In this document: in pieces, positions 36,962-46,750 of the stretch
Position numbering within the stretch: position 1 is the first letter of the stretch
Layout: each line of letters opens with the position of its first letter
Made by a program: the position numbers and the translations under genes
Assembly (NCBI RefSeq): GCF_040459645.1
Contig: NZ_JARVHQ010000001.1
Location: 372,001 to 436,000, forward strand
Direction of reading: 5' to 3'
Length of the DNA stretch: 64,000 bases
Source of the DNA: Bacillus cereus group sp. RP43
GTDB lineage: Bacteria > Bacillota > Bacilli > Bacillales > Bacillaceae_G
Notes under the pieces: generated by a model
The model's database searches: none
What the model was told of the DNA's origin: nothing
What the model saw: only the letters and a program-made list of their open reading frames with translations

Positions 36962-37303
36962 GCACAATAAAATGCCTTTAAATTTATGATAGCAAGTAAG
37001 CTGAAATCATAAATCCAAAACCATAATGTCCTACCTATTATTTATGAACTGTCCGATACATGGCTTGTCCGCATAATGGAAAGTTCCCTTATCGGAAAGT
37101 GTATATAATATATATCCTATATTATATACTATATACACGTATGTTAACATAAAAATGATTCCTAATTATTTGATATTGATGCTGTAACCTAGTATTGACA
37201 AGGAATGAAAGCGCATAAAATATTTTATCTATCTTAAAAATGTACATATATATAAAGAAAAAAAGGGGAAAATGGACAGATTTATGTTCATTTTTTCCTT
37301 TTT

Positions 37304-37651
37304 TTATTGTTCATCCTCTGTAATTAGCATCGATGTGTTACCGCTTTTTTCAAGGTGGCATTCGCCCCAAGTACAAAGAGAATCGAGAATTGATTCTAAA
37401 GACCATCCGTAGTCAGTAAGAGAATATTCTACTTTTGGTGGTACTTGATTGTATACCTTTCTTTGAATAACCCCATCCTCTTCTAACTCGCGTAATTGCT
37501 GTGTTAACATCTTTTGTGTAATACCAGGCATTAAACGTTTTAGTTCACTCGTTCTCTTTGTACCTTTCGTTAAGTGGCAAAGAATAACGACTTTCCATTT
37601 GCCACCGATAACCTCTAAGGTCGCCTCGACAGGAATATTATATTTCTTCAT
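37304..37651 (-). CDS. HxlR/DUF24-family transcriptional regulator
   Basis: A 115-residue winged-helix regulator: VIGGKWKVVILCHLTKGTKR, then the recognition region GITQKMLTQQLRELEEDGVI and the wing KVYNQVPPKVEYSLTDYGWS. Members often sense electrophiles or oxidants through a conserved Cys near the N terminus, but here the only Cys in that region is in ILCHL. It is divergent from an MFS exporter and aldo-keto reductase, which are its likely targets. A truncated paralogue lies at 22446. Confidence 0.9.
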   Translation of the reverse strand: MKKYNIPVEATLEVIGGKWKVVILCHLTKGTKRTSELKRLMPGITQKMLTQQLRELEEDGVIQRKVYNQVPPKVEYSLTDYGWSLESILDSLCTWGECHLEKSGNTSMLITEDEQ

Positions 37652-37717
37652 ATAAAAAATCTCCTTGGATGAATGTAAATTTCAGTTCTTCAACAAAAGA
37701 AGCTAAATAAGTTAAAT

Positions 37718-37868
37718 GTTACTTTTTAGTGCCTATAGCACTTTAAAGTACGTACTTTTTATCGTGTTGAATATGTTCCATAATAGCATACGTAAGAGGG
37801 AAATGAGTAGTACGGTACTAAAAAGTGCCTATGTTACTTTTTAGTATCTATCGTACTTTAAAGTGCGT
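37718..37868. promoter_or_regulatory. Repeated operator-like sites between HxlR and MFS genes
   Basis: A roughly 36-base unit occurs at 37718 (GTTACTTTTTAGTGCCTAT, then GCACTTTAAAGTACGT) and again at 37833 (GTTACTTTTTAGTATCTAT, then GTACTTTAAAGTGCGT). Between them at 37814-37829 is an inverted half (GGTACTAAAAAGTGCC). Three related sites in the 344-base divergent gap suggest cooperative control by the HxlR protein on both genes. Confidence 0.6.
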
Positions 37869-37995
37869 TCTTCAAAAAAAGAGTGAAGCCATTCATAATA
37901 GCATTTAACAGCAGTAAAGTTATTTTTGTAGAAGATAAAAAGGCCTTTTTATCACACTATTATGATTGGATTTCTCGTATTAAGGAGGAGTTCAA

Positions 37996-39210
37996 TTGAA
38001 TTCATATACAGTATCATCTTCGGCTGTTCAGACGAATCGAAGAAGTATGTTTGCTTTATTAGCGCTAGCAATTAGTGCGTTTGGAATTGGTACAACCGAG
38101 TTTATTAGCGTCGGTTTATTACCATCTATTTCGGAGGATTTACATGTTTCCGTTACAACAGCTGGTTTAACTGTTTCCTTATATGCGTTAGGGGTAGCAT
38201 TTGGCGCTCCGGTATTAACGTCGTTAACAGCTAGTATGTCGCGGAAAACGTTATTAATGTGGATTATGATTGTCTTTATTATCGGTAATGGCATTGCGGC
38301 GGTAGCAACGAGTTTTACTGTGTTACTTATCGCGAGGGTTGTCTCTGCATTTGCACATGGTGTTTTTATGTCAATTGGTTCAACAATTGCAGCTGCACTC
38401 GTACCAGAGAATAAACGTGCTAGCGCGATTGCTTTTATGTTTACTGGTTTAACCGTTGCGACCATTACAGGTGTACCAATTGGAACATTTATTGGGCAAC
38501 AGTTTGGCTGGAGAGCATCTTTTATGGTAATTGTAGTAATTGGAATCGTTGCCTTAATCTCAAATAGTATGCTAATTCCGTCTAATTTAAAAAAGGGGAC
38601 GCGAGTATCATTTCGTGATCAATTCAAACTTATCACGAACGGAAGACTATTACTTGTTTTCATCATTACTGCATTAGGATACGGGGGAACATTTGTAACA
38701 TTTACGTATTTATCTCCGCTATTACAAGAAGTAACCGGATTTAAATCGAGTACCGTTACAATCATTTTATTAGTGTACGGGGTTGCGATTGCGATTGGTA
38801 ATATGGTTGGCGGGAAGCTATCAAATCATAATCCAATTCGAGCACTATTTTATATGTTCTTTATTCAAGCAATTGTATTATTCGTACTAACATTTACAGC
38901 GCCGTTTCAAGTAGCGGGGCTCATTACGATTATTTTTATGGGACTATTTGCATTTATGAATGTCCCAGGGTTACAAGTATATGTAGTTATATTGGCTGAG
39001 CGCTTTGTTCCGAGTGCAGTTGATATTGCATCGGCAATTAATATTGCAGCGTTTAACGCAGGAATTGCTCTTGGGGCTTATTTAGGTGGTATTGTAACGA
39101 ACTCGTTAGGGTTAATTCATACAGCCTGGGTAGGCGGCATTATGGTAGTAGGCGCTGTTATTTTAACAGCGTGGAGTATGGCATTAGAAAAAAGAGATCA
39201 AGCAAAATAA
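37996..39210 (+). CDS. MFS transporter, AraJ/YdhP-like DHA1 family
   Basis: Twelve-helix exporter of 404 residues. GIGTTEFISVGLLPSISEDL in helix 1, a motif A loop degenerate at TASMSRKTLL, and the GLTVATITGVPIGTFIGQQF motif C of antiporters fit the DHA1 drug/sugar exporter branch. The start is TTG at 37996, fixed by TAAGGAGGAG. It is 15 bases upstream of an aldo-keto reductase and divergent from an HxlR regulator, a typical inducible detoxification set. Substrate unknown. Confidence 0.85.
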   Translation: MNSYTVSSSAVQTNRRSMFALLALAISAFGIGTTEFISVGLLPSISEDLHVSVTTAGLTVSLYALGVAFGAPVLTSLTASMSRKTLLMWIMIVFIIGNGIAAVATSFTVLLIARVVSAFAHGVFMSIGSTIAAALVPENKRASAIAFMFTGLTVATITGVPIGTFIGQQFGWRASFMVIVVIGIVALISNSMLIPSNLKKGTRVSFRDQFKLITNGRLLLVFIITALGYGGTFVTFTYLSPLLQEVTGFKSSTVTIILLVYGVAIAIGNMVGGKLSNHNPIRALFYMFFIQAIVLFVLTFTAPFQVAGLITIIFMGLFAFMNVPGLQVYVVILAERFVPSAVDIASAINIAAFNAGIALGAYLGGIVTNSLGLIHTAWVGGIMVVGAVILTAWSMALEKRDQAK

Positions 39211-39225
39211 AGGAGAGAAAATAAA

Positions 39226-40065
39226 ATGAAAAATTTACAAAGTAAAACAGTATTGCATAACGGTGTAGAAATGCCTTGGTTCGGTTTAGGTGTATTTAAA
39301 GTAGAAGATGGACCGGAACTTATAGAGGCTGTAAAATCGGCGATTAAAGCAGGATATCGCAGTATTGATACAGCTGCGATTTATGGAAATGAAAAGGCAG
39401 TTGGAGAAGGTATTCGCGCTGGTATAAAAGAAGCAGGAATTTCTCGAGAAGATTTATTCATTACTTCAAAAGTGTGGAACGCAGATCAAGGATATGAAAC
39501 GACACTTGCTGCATATGAAGAGAGCTTAAAAAAATTAGAACTAGATTATTTAGATTTATATCTTGTTCATTGGCCTGTTGAAGGGAAATATAAAGATTCG
39601 TGGAGAGCGTTAGAAACACTTTATAAAGAAGGGCGCGCGCGTGCAATTGGTGTAAGTAACTTCCAAATCCATCATCTGAAGGATGTAATGGAAGGTGCGG
39701 AAATTAAACCGATGATTAATCAAGTTGAGTATCATCCGCGGTTGACACAAAAGGAACTACAAGCTTTCTGTAAAGAGCAAGGTATTCAAATGGAAGCATG
39801 GTCACCACTTATGCAGGGGCAACTATTAGATAACGAAACATTACAAGAAATTGCTAATAAATACGGTAAGACAACAGCTCAAGTTATTTTACGTTGGGAT
39901 CTTCAAAATGAAGTTGTAACGATTCCGAAATCAACGAAAGAACACCGCATTATTGCAAACGCAGATATTTTCAATTTTGAGCTAACAAAAGAAGATATGG
40001 AAAAGATTGATGCTTTAAATGAAAACCACCGCGTCGGTCCAGATCCGGATAACTTTGATTTCTAA
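39226..40065 (+). CDS. Aldo-keto reductase, YvgN/methylglyoxal reductase type
   Basis: NADPH-dependent reductase of 279 residues with the full catalytic tetrad: Asp in [11 protein letters not shown], Tyr in the same block, Lys in ITSKVWN and His in LYLVHWP. The C-terminal [10 protein letters not shown] binds NADPH. It resembles AKR5G enzymes that reduce glyoxal and methylglyoxal. GGAGAG lies before ATG. It is co-transcribed with the MFS gene, suggesting removal or export of reactive carbonyls under HxlR control (inference). Confidence 0.9.
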   Translation: MKNLQSKTVLHNGVEMPWFGLGVFKVEDGPELIEAVKSAIKAGYRSIDTAAIYGNEKAVGEGIRAGIKEAGISREDLFITSKVWNADQGYETTLAAYEESLKKLELDYLDLYLVHWPVEGKYKDSWRALETLYKEGRARAIGVSNFQIHHLKDVMEGAEIKPMINQVEYHPRLTQKELQAFCKEQGIQMEAWSPLMQGQLLDNETLQEIANKYGKTTAQVILRWDLQNEVVTIPKSTKEHRIIANADIFNFELTKEDMEKIDALNENHRVGPDPDNFDF

Positions 40066-40187
40066 TAGAGGTAAGTTCAAAGAGTGCAAAAAGTTTGCGC
40101 TCTTTTTTATTTTGTCTATGCATAAAAAAATGTTCTAACTAAATAATAAACAGTAGTAAATTTGTTATTTTATAAGGGGTTGTAGAC

Positions 40188-41126
40188 ATGAATATAAAAC
40201 GATCGTTCAAGGTAATGGCCACTTTTTTGAGTGTTTTATTTGTATTTGCGAACTTATTATTCCCACTTCAAAAAGCATTCGCAGAAGTTATGGACCATAC
40301 GAAGTATCAAATGGATTGGAGTTACAGTAGGTCAAAGAAGAAACCAATTCGAACAGAGCTTATTAAAACAGCAGATGGAAAAATTGCTTTTTGCTTAAAT
40401 GTAGATTTAAAATCGCCAAGTGGTCAAGATTTACCTGAAATGGGTAAAGTGGATATTAACGTGTACCGCGTACTATTAAACGGATACCCACAAAAGAGTC
40501 CGCAAGAATTAGGTGTTTCTGATTGGAGAGATGCACATTACGCAACGCAGCTTGCGGTGTGGAATGCGTTAAAACAAATTGATATTAATGATTTAGATTT
40601 CCGTAATAAAAATGTAGAAAAAGTAACGAAAGATATAGTTGCAAAAGCAAATGCTAGTGAAGAGTTGCAAGAAATTACGATGAGTGTAACTCCTACAGAA
40701 GAACAAGAAGCAGTATTAAAAGATGAGTTTTTTGAAACTGGTTTATATACAGTAGAAACAAATGCAAAAAGCGGAACGTATAAAGTGCAAGCAACAGGTG
40801 CACCACAAGGCGCGAAGTTTGTAAATGAAAAAGGCGAAGCAAAAACTGAATTTAATGTAGGGGAAAAGTTCCGCATTTTAATTCCGAAACAAACACCAGC
40901 TGGTGGATTTAGCTTTAAAGTATCAGGGAATTTAACGAAATTACAAGGTATTGCACATAAAGGAACGCCAACGATTCAAAATGCGGTTGTATTACTTGAG
41001 CGAAGTGAAGAAAAAACAAGTCCAGAGTTAGCGGTAAGTTGGAAAAAAGCAAATGGTCATGATAATAAGCCAAATAAACCCTATACACCAAATGAACCAC
41101 ATAAACCGAATCAATATAACAGATGA
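40188..41126 (+). CDS. Secreted thioester-domain (TQXA) surface protein without sorting signal
   Basis: A 312-residue exported protein. The signal peptide covers residues 1-32 (cleavage after QKAFA). The thioester domain follows: Cys69 in KIAFCLNVD and Gln121 in YATQLAVWNAL are the pair that forms the internal Cys-Gln thioester used by Gram-positive adhesins to bind host or surface amines. An Ig-like or fibrous region (about 165-285) and a Pro/Asn/Lys-rich tail (NKPYTPNEPHKPNQ) follow. The protein stops there: no LPXTG, hydrophobic helix or basic tail is present, so anchoring is lost or different. A terminator follows at once. Confidence 0.8.
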   Translation: MNIKRSFKVMATFLSVLFVFANLLFPLQKAFAEVMDHTKYQMDWSYSRSKKKPIRTELIKTADGKIAFCLNVDLKSPSGQDLPEMGKVDINVYRVLLNGYPQKSPQELGVSDWRDAHYATQLAVWNALKQIDINDLDFRNKNVEKVTKDIVAKANASEELQEITMSVTPTEEQEAVLKDEFFETGLYTVETNAKSGTYKVQATGAPQGAKFVNEKGEAKTEFNVGEKFRILIPKQTPAGGFSFKVSGNLTKLQGIAHKGTPTIQNAVVLLERSEEKTSPELAVSWKKANGHDNKPNKPYTPNEPHKPNQYNR

Positions 41127-41128
41127 TG

Positions 41129-41166
41129 AAAAAAGCTCGTAAACACTATGTTTACGAGCTTTTTTA
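41129..41166 (+). terminator. Bidirectional terminator
   Basis: AAAAAGCTCGTAAAC / GTTTACGAGCTTTTT perfect stem with a five-base loop, shared by two convergent genes. Confidence 0.9.
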
Positions 41167-41805
41167 TTATTCAGCTTCAGAAACCACTGTGAAGCGTTCG
41201 TTTACATGTTTTGGATTTTCGATTTCATCAAGTGCTGCTACTGCAAAATCTTCGTAACTTACGTAGCTATCGCCTTTTGAGTTAACAAGAAGATTATCTT
41301 TACCAGCTGTATAAGAGCCAGTGCGTTTTCCTAATGCGAATAGTGCAGAAGGGCTGATGAATGTCCAAGTGATGTCATTTGTTTGTTGCAAGATTTCTAA
41401 GTTTTTACCTTGGTTTTGAGCAGTTGCAAGGTATTCATTTGGGAATCCTGGTGTATCAAATACACGTGTTGTTTTTTCCTCGTCTACAAATAAGCTTCCA
41501 GCGCCGCCAACTACAAGTAATTTTGTATTTGGTGCACCTTTCACAGCTTCAATAAGTACATTTCCTGCATCTACATGAAGATGTTCTTGTCCTGCTGGAG
41601 CACCGAATGCATTTACAACTACATCAAATGCTTGTATGTCGTTAGATGTAAGAGAGAATACATCTTTTTCTAAAACTTTTACATTTTCTTCTGTAATTTT
41701 TGCAGCGTCTCTTACGATTGCAGTTACTTCATGTCCGCGATCTAATGCTTCTTTTAAAATACGACTTCCTGCTTTGCCACTTGCTCCGATAATTCCGACT
41801 TTCAT
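41167..41805 (-). CDS. NAD(P)-binding Rossmann-fold protein, NAD(P)H-quinone/epimerase type
   Basis: A 212-residue protein from the ATG at 41805 (GGAGGG upstream). MKVGIIGASGKAGSRILKEA is the dinucleotide-binding start; VVNAFGAP, GGAGSLF and the WTFISPSALF segment fit the atypical SDR/YwnB-like NAD(P)H-binding family. No catalytic Tyr-x-x-x-Lys is obvious. Function unknown; possibly a redox or quinone-stress protein. Confidence 0.8.
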   Translation of the reverse strand: MKVGIIGASGKAGSRILKEALDRGHEVTAIVRDAAKITEENVKVLEKDVFSLTSNDIQAFDVVVNAFGAPAGQEHLHVDAGNVLIEAVKGAPNTKLLVVGGAGSLFVDEEKTTRVFDTPGFPNEYLATAQNQGKNLEILQQTNDITWTFISPSALFALGKRTGSYTAGKDNLLVNSKGDSYVSYEDFAVAALDEIENPKHVNERFTVVSEAE

Positions 41806-41945
41806 AATGAATCCCTCCAAAGTGTTTTGTTAAATTGTATATTTTAAAATGAATGAATGTATTGTAATTAGGTTTGTTACAACCTGATGTAACCATTATA
41901 GTTACAGTTTTGTATTTTTGTCAATGGTGTTGTTTATGAAATTAT

Positions 41946-42034
41946 TTAACACGCTATTTGTAGGTAGTAAGACTTTCTTTTTAAATTTTGGATGAAGCAA
42001 AGAAGCTAGATGGGAGATAAATTTCTCATGAAAG
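41946..42034 (+). repeat. Decayed bcr1 copy
   Basis: TTTAACACGCTATTTGTAGG, then GTAGTAAGAC, GAAGCAAAGAAGCTAGATGG and GGAGATAAATTTCTCATG follow the bcr1 order with many changes and no intact 3' end. The rest of the 41806-42217 gap has no gene. Confidence 0.65.
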
Positions 42035-42217
42035 TTTTAAATTCTTGTTTTAGTATGCACATTTTTTATAAATATAACGTCATTAAACATAACAAATAAC
42101 ACTGCCATGTTAAAAAACCTAACATATGGAAGCAATATCCTGTCGAAAAATGTTGATTTTTGAATATTTTTTAAATATAATTCAATTTATGAAGAAAAAA
42201 GGGAGGGGACTAACAGT

Positions 42218-43648
42218 ATGAATATTTTAGAACAATTCGTTTCATCAACGAATACGATTCTTTGGTCATATATTCTTATCGCAATGTTAATTGGTTTAGG
42301 GCTTTATTTTTCTATTAAATTGAAATTCGTACAAATTACTCATTTAGGGGAAATGGTTCGATTAATGGGTGATGGATTGACTGGAAAGACACGTAAAAAG
42401 GGAAGTGTATCTTCTTTCCAAGCTTTCTGTATGAGTTCAGCAGCTCGTATTGGTATCGGGAACTTAGCTGGTGTAGCACTAGCTATTTCTATGGGAGGAC
42501 CTGGAGCTGTATTTTGGATGTGGGTTATTGCAATTATCGGGGCGTCTTCAAGTTTCGTAGAAAGTACGCTTGCGCAAATTTATAAAATAAAAGATGGCAG
42601 TGGCTTCCGTGGTGGTCCTGCTTATTATATGGAAAAAGGTTTAAATAAACGTTGGATGGGGATCTGGTTCTCTATTCTGATTACAATTAGTTACGGTTTA
42701 ATTTTCAACTCGGTACAAGCAAATACAGTTACATTAGCGTTTGAAAATGCTTTTGGCATTGAGCGTTATATTGTAGGGATTGTGTTAGCTGCACTGGTTG
42801 CGGTTATTATTTTTGGTGGTGTAAAAAGTATTGCGCGTATGTCAGAAATGATCGTTCCGCCAATGGCACTTATTTATATTGCAGTAGCTGTTTTCGTTGT
42901 TATTAAAAATTATTATTTAATACCGGATATGTTTACAGAAATCTTTAAAGGTGCATTCGGTTTAGATTCAGCTGTAGGTGGCGGTATTGGTGCTGCAATG
43001 AAGTTTGGTATTCAGCGCGGATTATTTGCGAATGAAGCAGGTATGGGTAGTGCGCCGAATGCGGCGGCAACAGCGGATGTAACGCATCCAGCTAAACAAG
43101 GTTTTATTCAAACAATTGGAGTTTTAGTAGATACATTCTTAGTATGTACATCAACAGCGTTTATCGTACTATGTTCTGGTGCATATAAGGCAACAAATTT
43201 AGAAGGTATTGAATTAACGCAAGTGGCGTTAAGTTCACAAATCGGTTCGTGGGCAAGTAGCTTCTTAGCGATCATCATTTTCTTATTTGCTTTCAGTTCA
43301 CTTCTAGGAAACTATTATTATGGTGAAACGAATATTGAATTCATTAAACAAAGTAAAATTTGGTTAACGATCTATCGTATTGCGGTAGTTGGAATGGTTC
43401 TATTCGGTTCAGTTGCGACGCTTCAAGTTGTATGGAATATGGCAGACTTATTTATGGGTCTAATGGTGATCACAAACTTAATTGCGATTACACTCCTTGG
43501 CCGATTTGCGTATGCTGCGTTGGCGGATTATGTGAAACAAAAGAAACAAGGAAAAGATCCAGTCTTCAGTGCAGATTCTATCCCTGGTTTAACGAACACA
43601 GAGTGTTGGGATAAGCCAGCGGTAACAGATAAAGAAAAAGCTGTATAA
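42218..43648 (+). CDS. Sodium/alanine (AGCS family) symporter, copy 1
   Basis: Sodium-coupled amino acid transporter with about eleven helices, 476 residues. Family signatures are FQAFCMSSAARIGIGNLAGV near 70-90, GGPGAVFWMW and the RGLFANEAGMGSAPNAAAT block. It resembles AlsT/GlnT-type proteins that carry alanine, glycine or glutamine. GGGAGGGG precedes ATG. A close paralogue lies on the other strand at 51268. A terminator follows. Confidence 0.92.
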   Translation: MNILEQFVSSTNTILWSYILIAMLIGLGLYFSIKLKFVQITHLGEMVRLMGDGLTGKTRKKGSVSSFQAFCMSSAARIGIGNLAGVALAISMGGPGAVFWMWVIAIIGASSSFVESTLAQIYKIKDGSGFRGGPAYYMEKGLNKRWMGIWFSILITISYGLIFNSVQANTVTLAFENAFGIERYIVGIVLAALVAVIIFGGVKSIARMSEMIVPPMALIYIAVAVFVVIKNYYLIPDMFTEIFKGAFGLDSAVGGGIGAAMKFGIQRGLFANEAGMGSAPNAAATADVTHPAKQGFIQTIGVLVDTFLVCTSTAFIVLCSGAYKATNLEGIELTQVALSSQIGSWASSFLAIIIFLFAFSSLLGNYYYGETNIEFIKQSKIWLTIYRIAVVGMVLFGSVATLQVVWNMADLFMGLMVITNLIAITLLGRFAYAALADYVKQKKQGKDPVFSADSIPGLTNTECWDKPAVTDKEKAV

Positions 43649-43649
43649 G

Positions 43650-43693
43650 AAAAAACGAGCATCGAGAGAAAGTCGATGCTCGTTTTTTTATTG
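43650..43693 (+). terminator. Terminator after AGCS copy 1
   Basis: AAAAACGAGCATCGA / TCGATGCTCGTTTTT stem with T run. Confidence 0.9.
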
Positions 43694-43945
43694 TAATAAA
43701 TGGTGTGAAGGGCAAAAGACGAACATTAACGAGCGTTTTATAATAAAATGTAATTTTTTAAAAGAAAAATGCAGATGTGAGTTATAATTTGTGTTAGAAT
43801 GGTTAATGGCTCTAGAATAAGAGATTAGGCGACTTTTTATAATCATTTTCATGTTTTTAGTGATAAAGGGAAAGTTCGGATTATTTCTCATTTCTAATGG
43901 TCAGACGTTCAACATTAAAGAAGAGTTAAATGGAGGATTTTATTA

Positions 43946-45127
43946 ATGAAGTTTGTTATGTTTCTTGTAGGATTACTCGTTGTATTTGTACTCGGTTTTC
44001 TTATAAGCGCGGATCGAAAGAAAATTAAGTATAAACCAATCGCAATCATGCTTGTAATTCAGTTAGCATTATCGTATTTCTTATTAAATACACAAGTTGG
44101 TTATATTTTAGTAAAAGGAATTTCTGATGGATTTGGAGCACTTCTTGGATATGCGGAAGCTGGAATCGTTTTCGTATTTGGAGGCCTTGTTAATAAAGGG
44201 GAAGTTTCATTCTTCTTAACGGCATTATTACCAATCGTATTCTTTGCGGTATTAATCGGAATTCTGCAGCATTTTAAAATTTTACCGATATTTATTCGTG
44301 CTATTGGTACTGTGTTAAGTAAAGTAAATGGTTTAGGAAAACTAGAATCATACAATGCAGTAGCAGCTGCGATTGTTGGACAAGCAGAAGTATTCATTAC
44401 AGTAAAAGATCAATTAAGTAAAATCCCGAAACATCGTTTATATACACTATGTGCATCTTCCATGTCGACAGTGTCGATGTCAATCGTTGGTTCTTATATG
44501 AAAATGATTGAGCCGAAATATGTAGTAACAGCACTTGTATTAAATTTATTTAGTGGATTCATTATTATTCATATTATTAATCCGTACGATATTACGGAAG
44601 AAGAAGATACATTGCAGTTAGAAAATAAGAAAAAGCAATCGTTCTTTGAAATGCTGAGCGAATATATTATGCTTGGTTTCACGATTGCGATTACGGTAGC
44701 AGCAATGTTACTTGGTTTCGTAGCATTAATTACAGCAATCAATAGCTTGTTTGATTCAGTTTTCGGTATTACCTTCCAAGCTATTTTAGGATATATTTTC
44801 TCACCATTAGCGTTCGTAATGGGTATCTCGCAAGCAGAAATGGTAACAGCGGGACAAATTATGGCGACGAAATTAGTATCGAACGAATTTGTTGCGATGC
44901 TTGATTTAGGAAAAGTAGCTGGTGATTTATCAGCTCGTACAGTCGGTATTCTTTCTGTATTCCTTGTATCATTTGCGAACTTCTCATCTATCGGAATTAT
45001 CGCAGGTGCAACGAAAGGAATCGATGAAAACCAATCAAACGTTGTTTCATCATTCGGATTACGACTTGTATACGGTGCGACATTAGTAAGTCTTTTATCG
45101 GCGATTATCGTTGGTGTTATGTTATAA
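43946..45127 (+). CDS. Concentrative nucleoside transporter (NupC/YutK-like), copy 1
   Basis: CNT-family nucleoside importer of 393 residues with about nine or ten helices. Markers are [38 protein letters not shown] and [11 protein letters not shown], the nucleoside- and cation-binding hairpin regions. ATGGAGGA precedes ATG. A near-identical gene follows 350 bases later, so this is a tandem duplication. AATGGTCAGACGT occurs about 45 bases upstream of this gene and again upstream of copy 2. Confidence 0.92.
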   Translation: MKFVMFLVGLLVVFVLGFLISADRKKIKYKPIAIMLVIQLALSYFLLNTQVGYILVKGISDGFGALLGYAEAGIVFVFGGLVNKGEVSFFLTALLPIVFFAVLIGILQHFKILPIFIRAIGTVLSKVNGLGKLESYNAVAAAIVGQAEVFITVKDQLSKIPKHRLYTLCASSMSTVSMSIVGSYMKMIEPKYVVTALVLNLFSGFIIIHIINPYDITEEEDTLQLENKKKQSFFEMLSEYIMLGFTIAITVAAMLLGFVALITAINSLFDSVFGITFQAILGYIFSPLAFVMGISQAEMVTAGQIMATKLVSNEFVAMLDLGKVAGDLSARTVGILSVFLVSFANFSSIGIIAGATKGIDENQSNVVSSFGLRLVYGATLVSLLSAIIVGVML

Positions 45128-45130
45128 AAA

Positions 45131-45167
45131 AGATGGTCCTAGCTCATAGCTAGGGCTATTTTTTTAT
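45131..45167 (+). terminator. Terminator between the two nucleoside transporters
   Basis: GTCCTAGCT and AGCTAGGGC arms followed by seven T, so the two copies are transcribed separately. Confidence 0.8.
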
Positions 45168-45249
45168 GGTAAATTTACATGAAAAAACCAATTATTTAGG
45201 AATATATTAACATATAAAAATATTTTAAAATTTATATTGCATTTCGATT

Positions 45250-45263
45250 AGTTAACGCTTACA
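45250..45263 (+). promoter_or_regulatory. cre-like site 1 upstream of transporter copy 2
   Basis: AGTTAACGCTTACA matches the catabolite-responsive element TGTAAACGCTTACA at 12 of 14 positions. Confidence 0.5.
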
Positions 45264-45344
45264 ATTTGATTTGTAGGTGGTATCAATTTCAGACTTTCAA
45301 GTATGGTAGGAGAGAAGAGGCTACCTTTTATAAATTGCAATTTA

Positions 45345-45358
45345 TGTAAACGCTTACT
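45345..45358 (+). promoter_or_regulatory. cre site 2 upstream of transporter copy 2
   Basis: TGTAAACGCTTACT matches the cre consensus at 13 of 14 positions; CcpA control of copy 2 only is suggested, as copy 1 has no such site. Confidence 0.7.
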
Positions 45359-45479
45359 GATTTTAGATAACAGTTGAATAGTATTTAGGGGTTTTAAATT
45401 TTTTTAACACCAATGGTCAGACGTCATTCGTTATACGTTATACGACCAATAACTCGTGGGAGAAGTGGAGGATTCACAT

Positions 45480-46661
45480 ATGAAAATAGTAATGTTTCTA
45501 GTTGGTTTACTTGTAGTGTTTGTACTAGGTTTCCTTATAAGTTCAGATCGTAAGAAAATTAAATATAAGCCAATTGCACTTATGCTTGTCATTCAATTGG
45601 TACTTGCGTATTTCTTACTAAATACAAAGGTCGGATTTGTATTAGTAAAAGGGATTGCAGATGGATTTGGCGCTATTTTAAAATTTGCGGAAGCTGGGGT
45701 TAATTTCGTATTTGGTGGTTTAGCGAACGATGGACAAGCACCATTCTTCTTAACAGTATTATTACCGATTATTTTCTTAGCAGTATTAATCGGGATCTTG
45801 CAACATATTAAAGTTTTACCGATTATCATTCGTGCAGTCGGTTTCGTATTAAGTAAAATTAATGGTTTAGGAAAACTTGAATCATATAATGCAGTAGCAG
45901 CGGCAATTGTCGGTCAAGGTGAAGTATTTATTACAGTAAAAGATCAATTAAGCAAATTACCGAAAAATCGATTATACACACTTTGTGCATCTTCAATGTC
46001 AACAGTATCAATGTCAATCGTCGGTTCTTATATGAAAATGATTGATCCAAAATATGTAGTAACAGCACTTGTATTAAACTTATTTAGTGGATTCATTATC
46101 GTTCATATTATCAATCCATATGAAGTAAAAGAAGAAGACGATATTTTAGAATTACAAGAAGATAAGAAACAAACATTCTTTGAAATGTTAGGCGAATATA
46201 TTATGCTTGGTTTCTCTATCGCTGTAACAGTAGCGGCGATGTTAATCGGTTTCGTAGCATTAATTACAGCAATTAACGGTGTATTCGATTCTATTTTCGG
46301 AATCACATTCCAAAGCATTTTAGGTTACGTTTTCTCACCATTAGCATTCGTAATGGGTATCCCAACATCAGAGATGCTAACAGCAGGACAAATTATGGCA
46401 ACAAAATTAGTAACGAACGAATTCGTTGCAATGCTTGACCTTGGAAAAGTAGCTGGTGATTTATCAACTCGTACAGTAGGTATTTTATCTATCTTCCTTG
46501 TATCATTTGCGAACTTCTCATCTATCGGAATTATCGCAGGTGCAACAAAGAGTATCGATGGCAAACAAGCAAATGTTGTATCTTCATTCGGATTAAAACT
46601 TGTATACGGTGCAACGTTAGTAAGTATATTATCAGCGATTATCGTTGGGGTTATGCTTTAA
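45480..46661 (+). CDS. Concentrative nucleoside transporter (NupC/YutK-like), copy 2
   Basis: 393 residues, collinear with copy 1 and largely identical (for example [20 protein letters not shown] and [12 protein letters not shown]). ATG 45480 follows GGAGGATT; the in-frame extension to 45456 is not needed. It differs from copy 1 in its upstream region: two cre sites and a longer leader, besides the shared AATGGTCAGACGT. The duplicates may thus answer different carbon conditions. Confidence 0.92.
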   Translation: MKIVMFLVGLLVVFVLGFLISSDRKKIKYKPIALMLVIQLVLAYFLLNTKVGFVLVKGIADGFGAILKFAEAGVNFVFGGLANDGQAPFFLTVLLPIIFLAVLIGILQHIKVLPIIIRAVGFVLSKINGLGKLESYNAVAAAIVGQGEVFITVKDQLSKLPKNRLYTLCASSMSTVSMSIVGSYMKMIDPKYVVTALVLNLFSGFIIVHIINPYEVKEEDDILELQEDKKQTFFEMLGEYIMLGFSIAVTVAAMLIGFVALITAINGVFDSIFGITFQSILGYVFSPLAFVMGIPTSEMLTAGQIMATKLVTNEFVAMLDLGKVAGDLSTRTVGILSIFLVSFANFSSIGIIAGATKSIDGKQANVVSSFGLKLVYGATLVSILSAIIVGVML

Positions 46662-46673
46662 TAAATAACAAAG

Positions 46674-46716
46674 AAGTCGTTTATCTCTCACTTAGGGGGA
46701 TAAACGACTTTTTTTA
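46674..46716 (+). terminator. Terminator after transporter copy 2
   Basis: AAGTCGTTTATC / GATAAACGACTT stem with T run. Confidence 0.88.
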
Positions 46717-46750
46717 TTTTAGTATAATAGCGCAGAGAGGAGGAATTAGG

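Noticed and set aside
43694..43945. Purine riboswitch before nucleoside transporter copy 1
   Set aside because: The conserved aptamer core sequences are not seen, nor upstream of copy 2.
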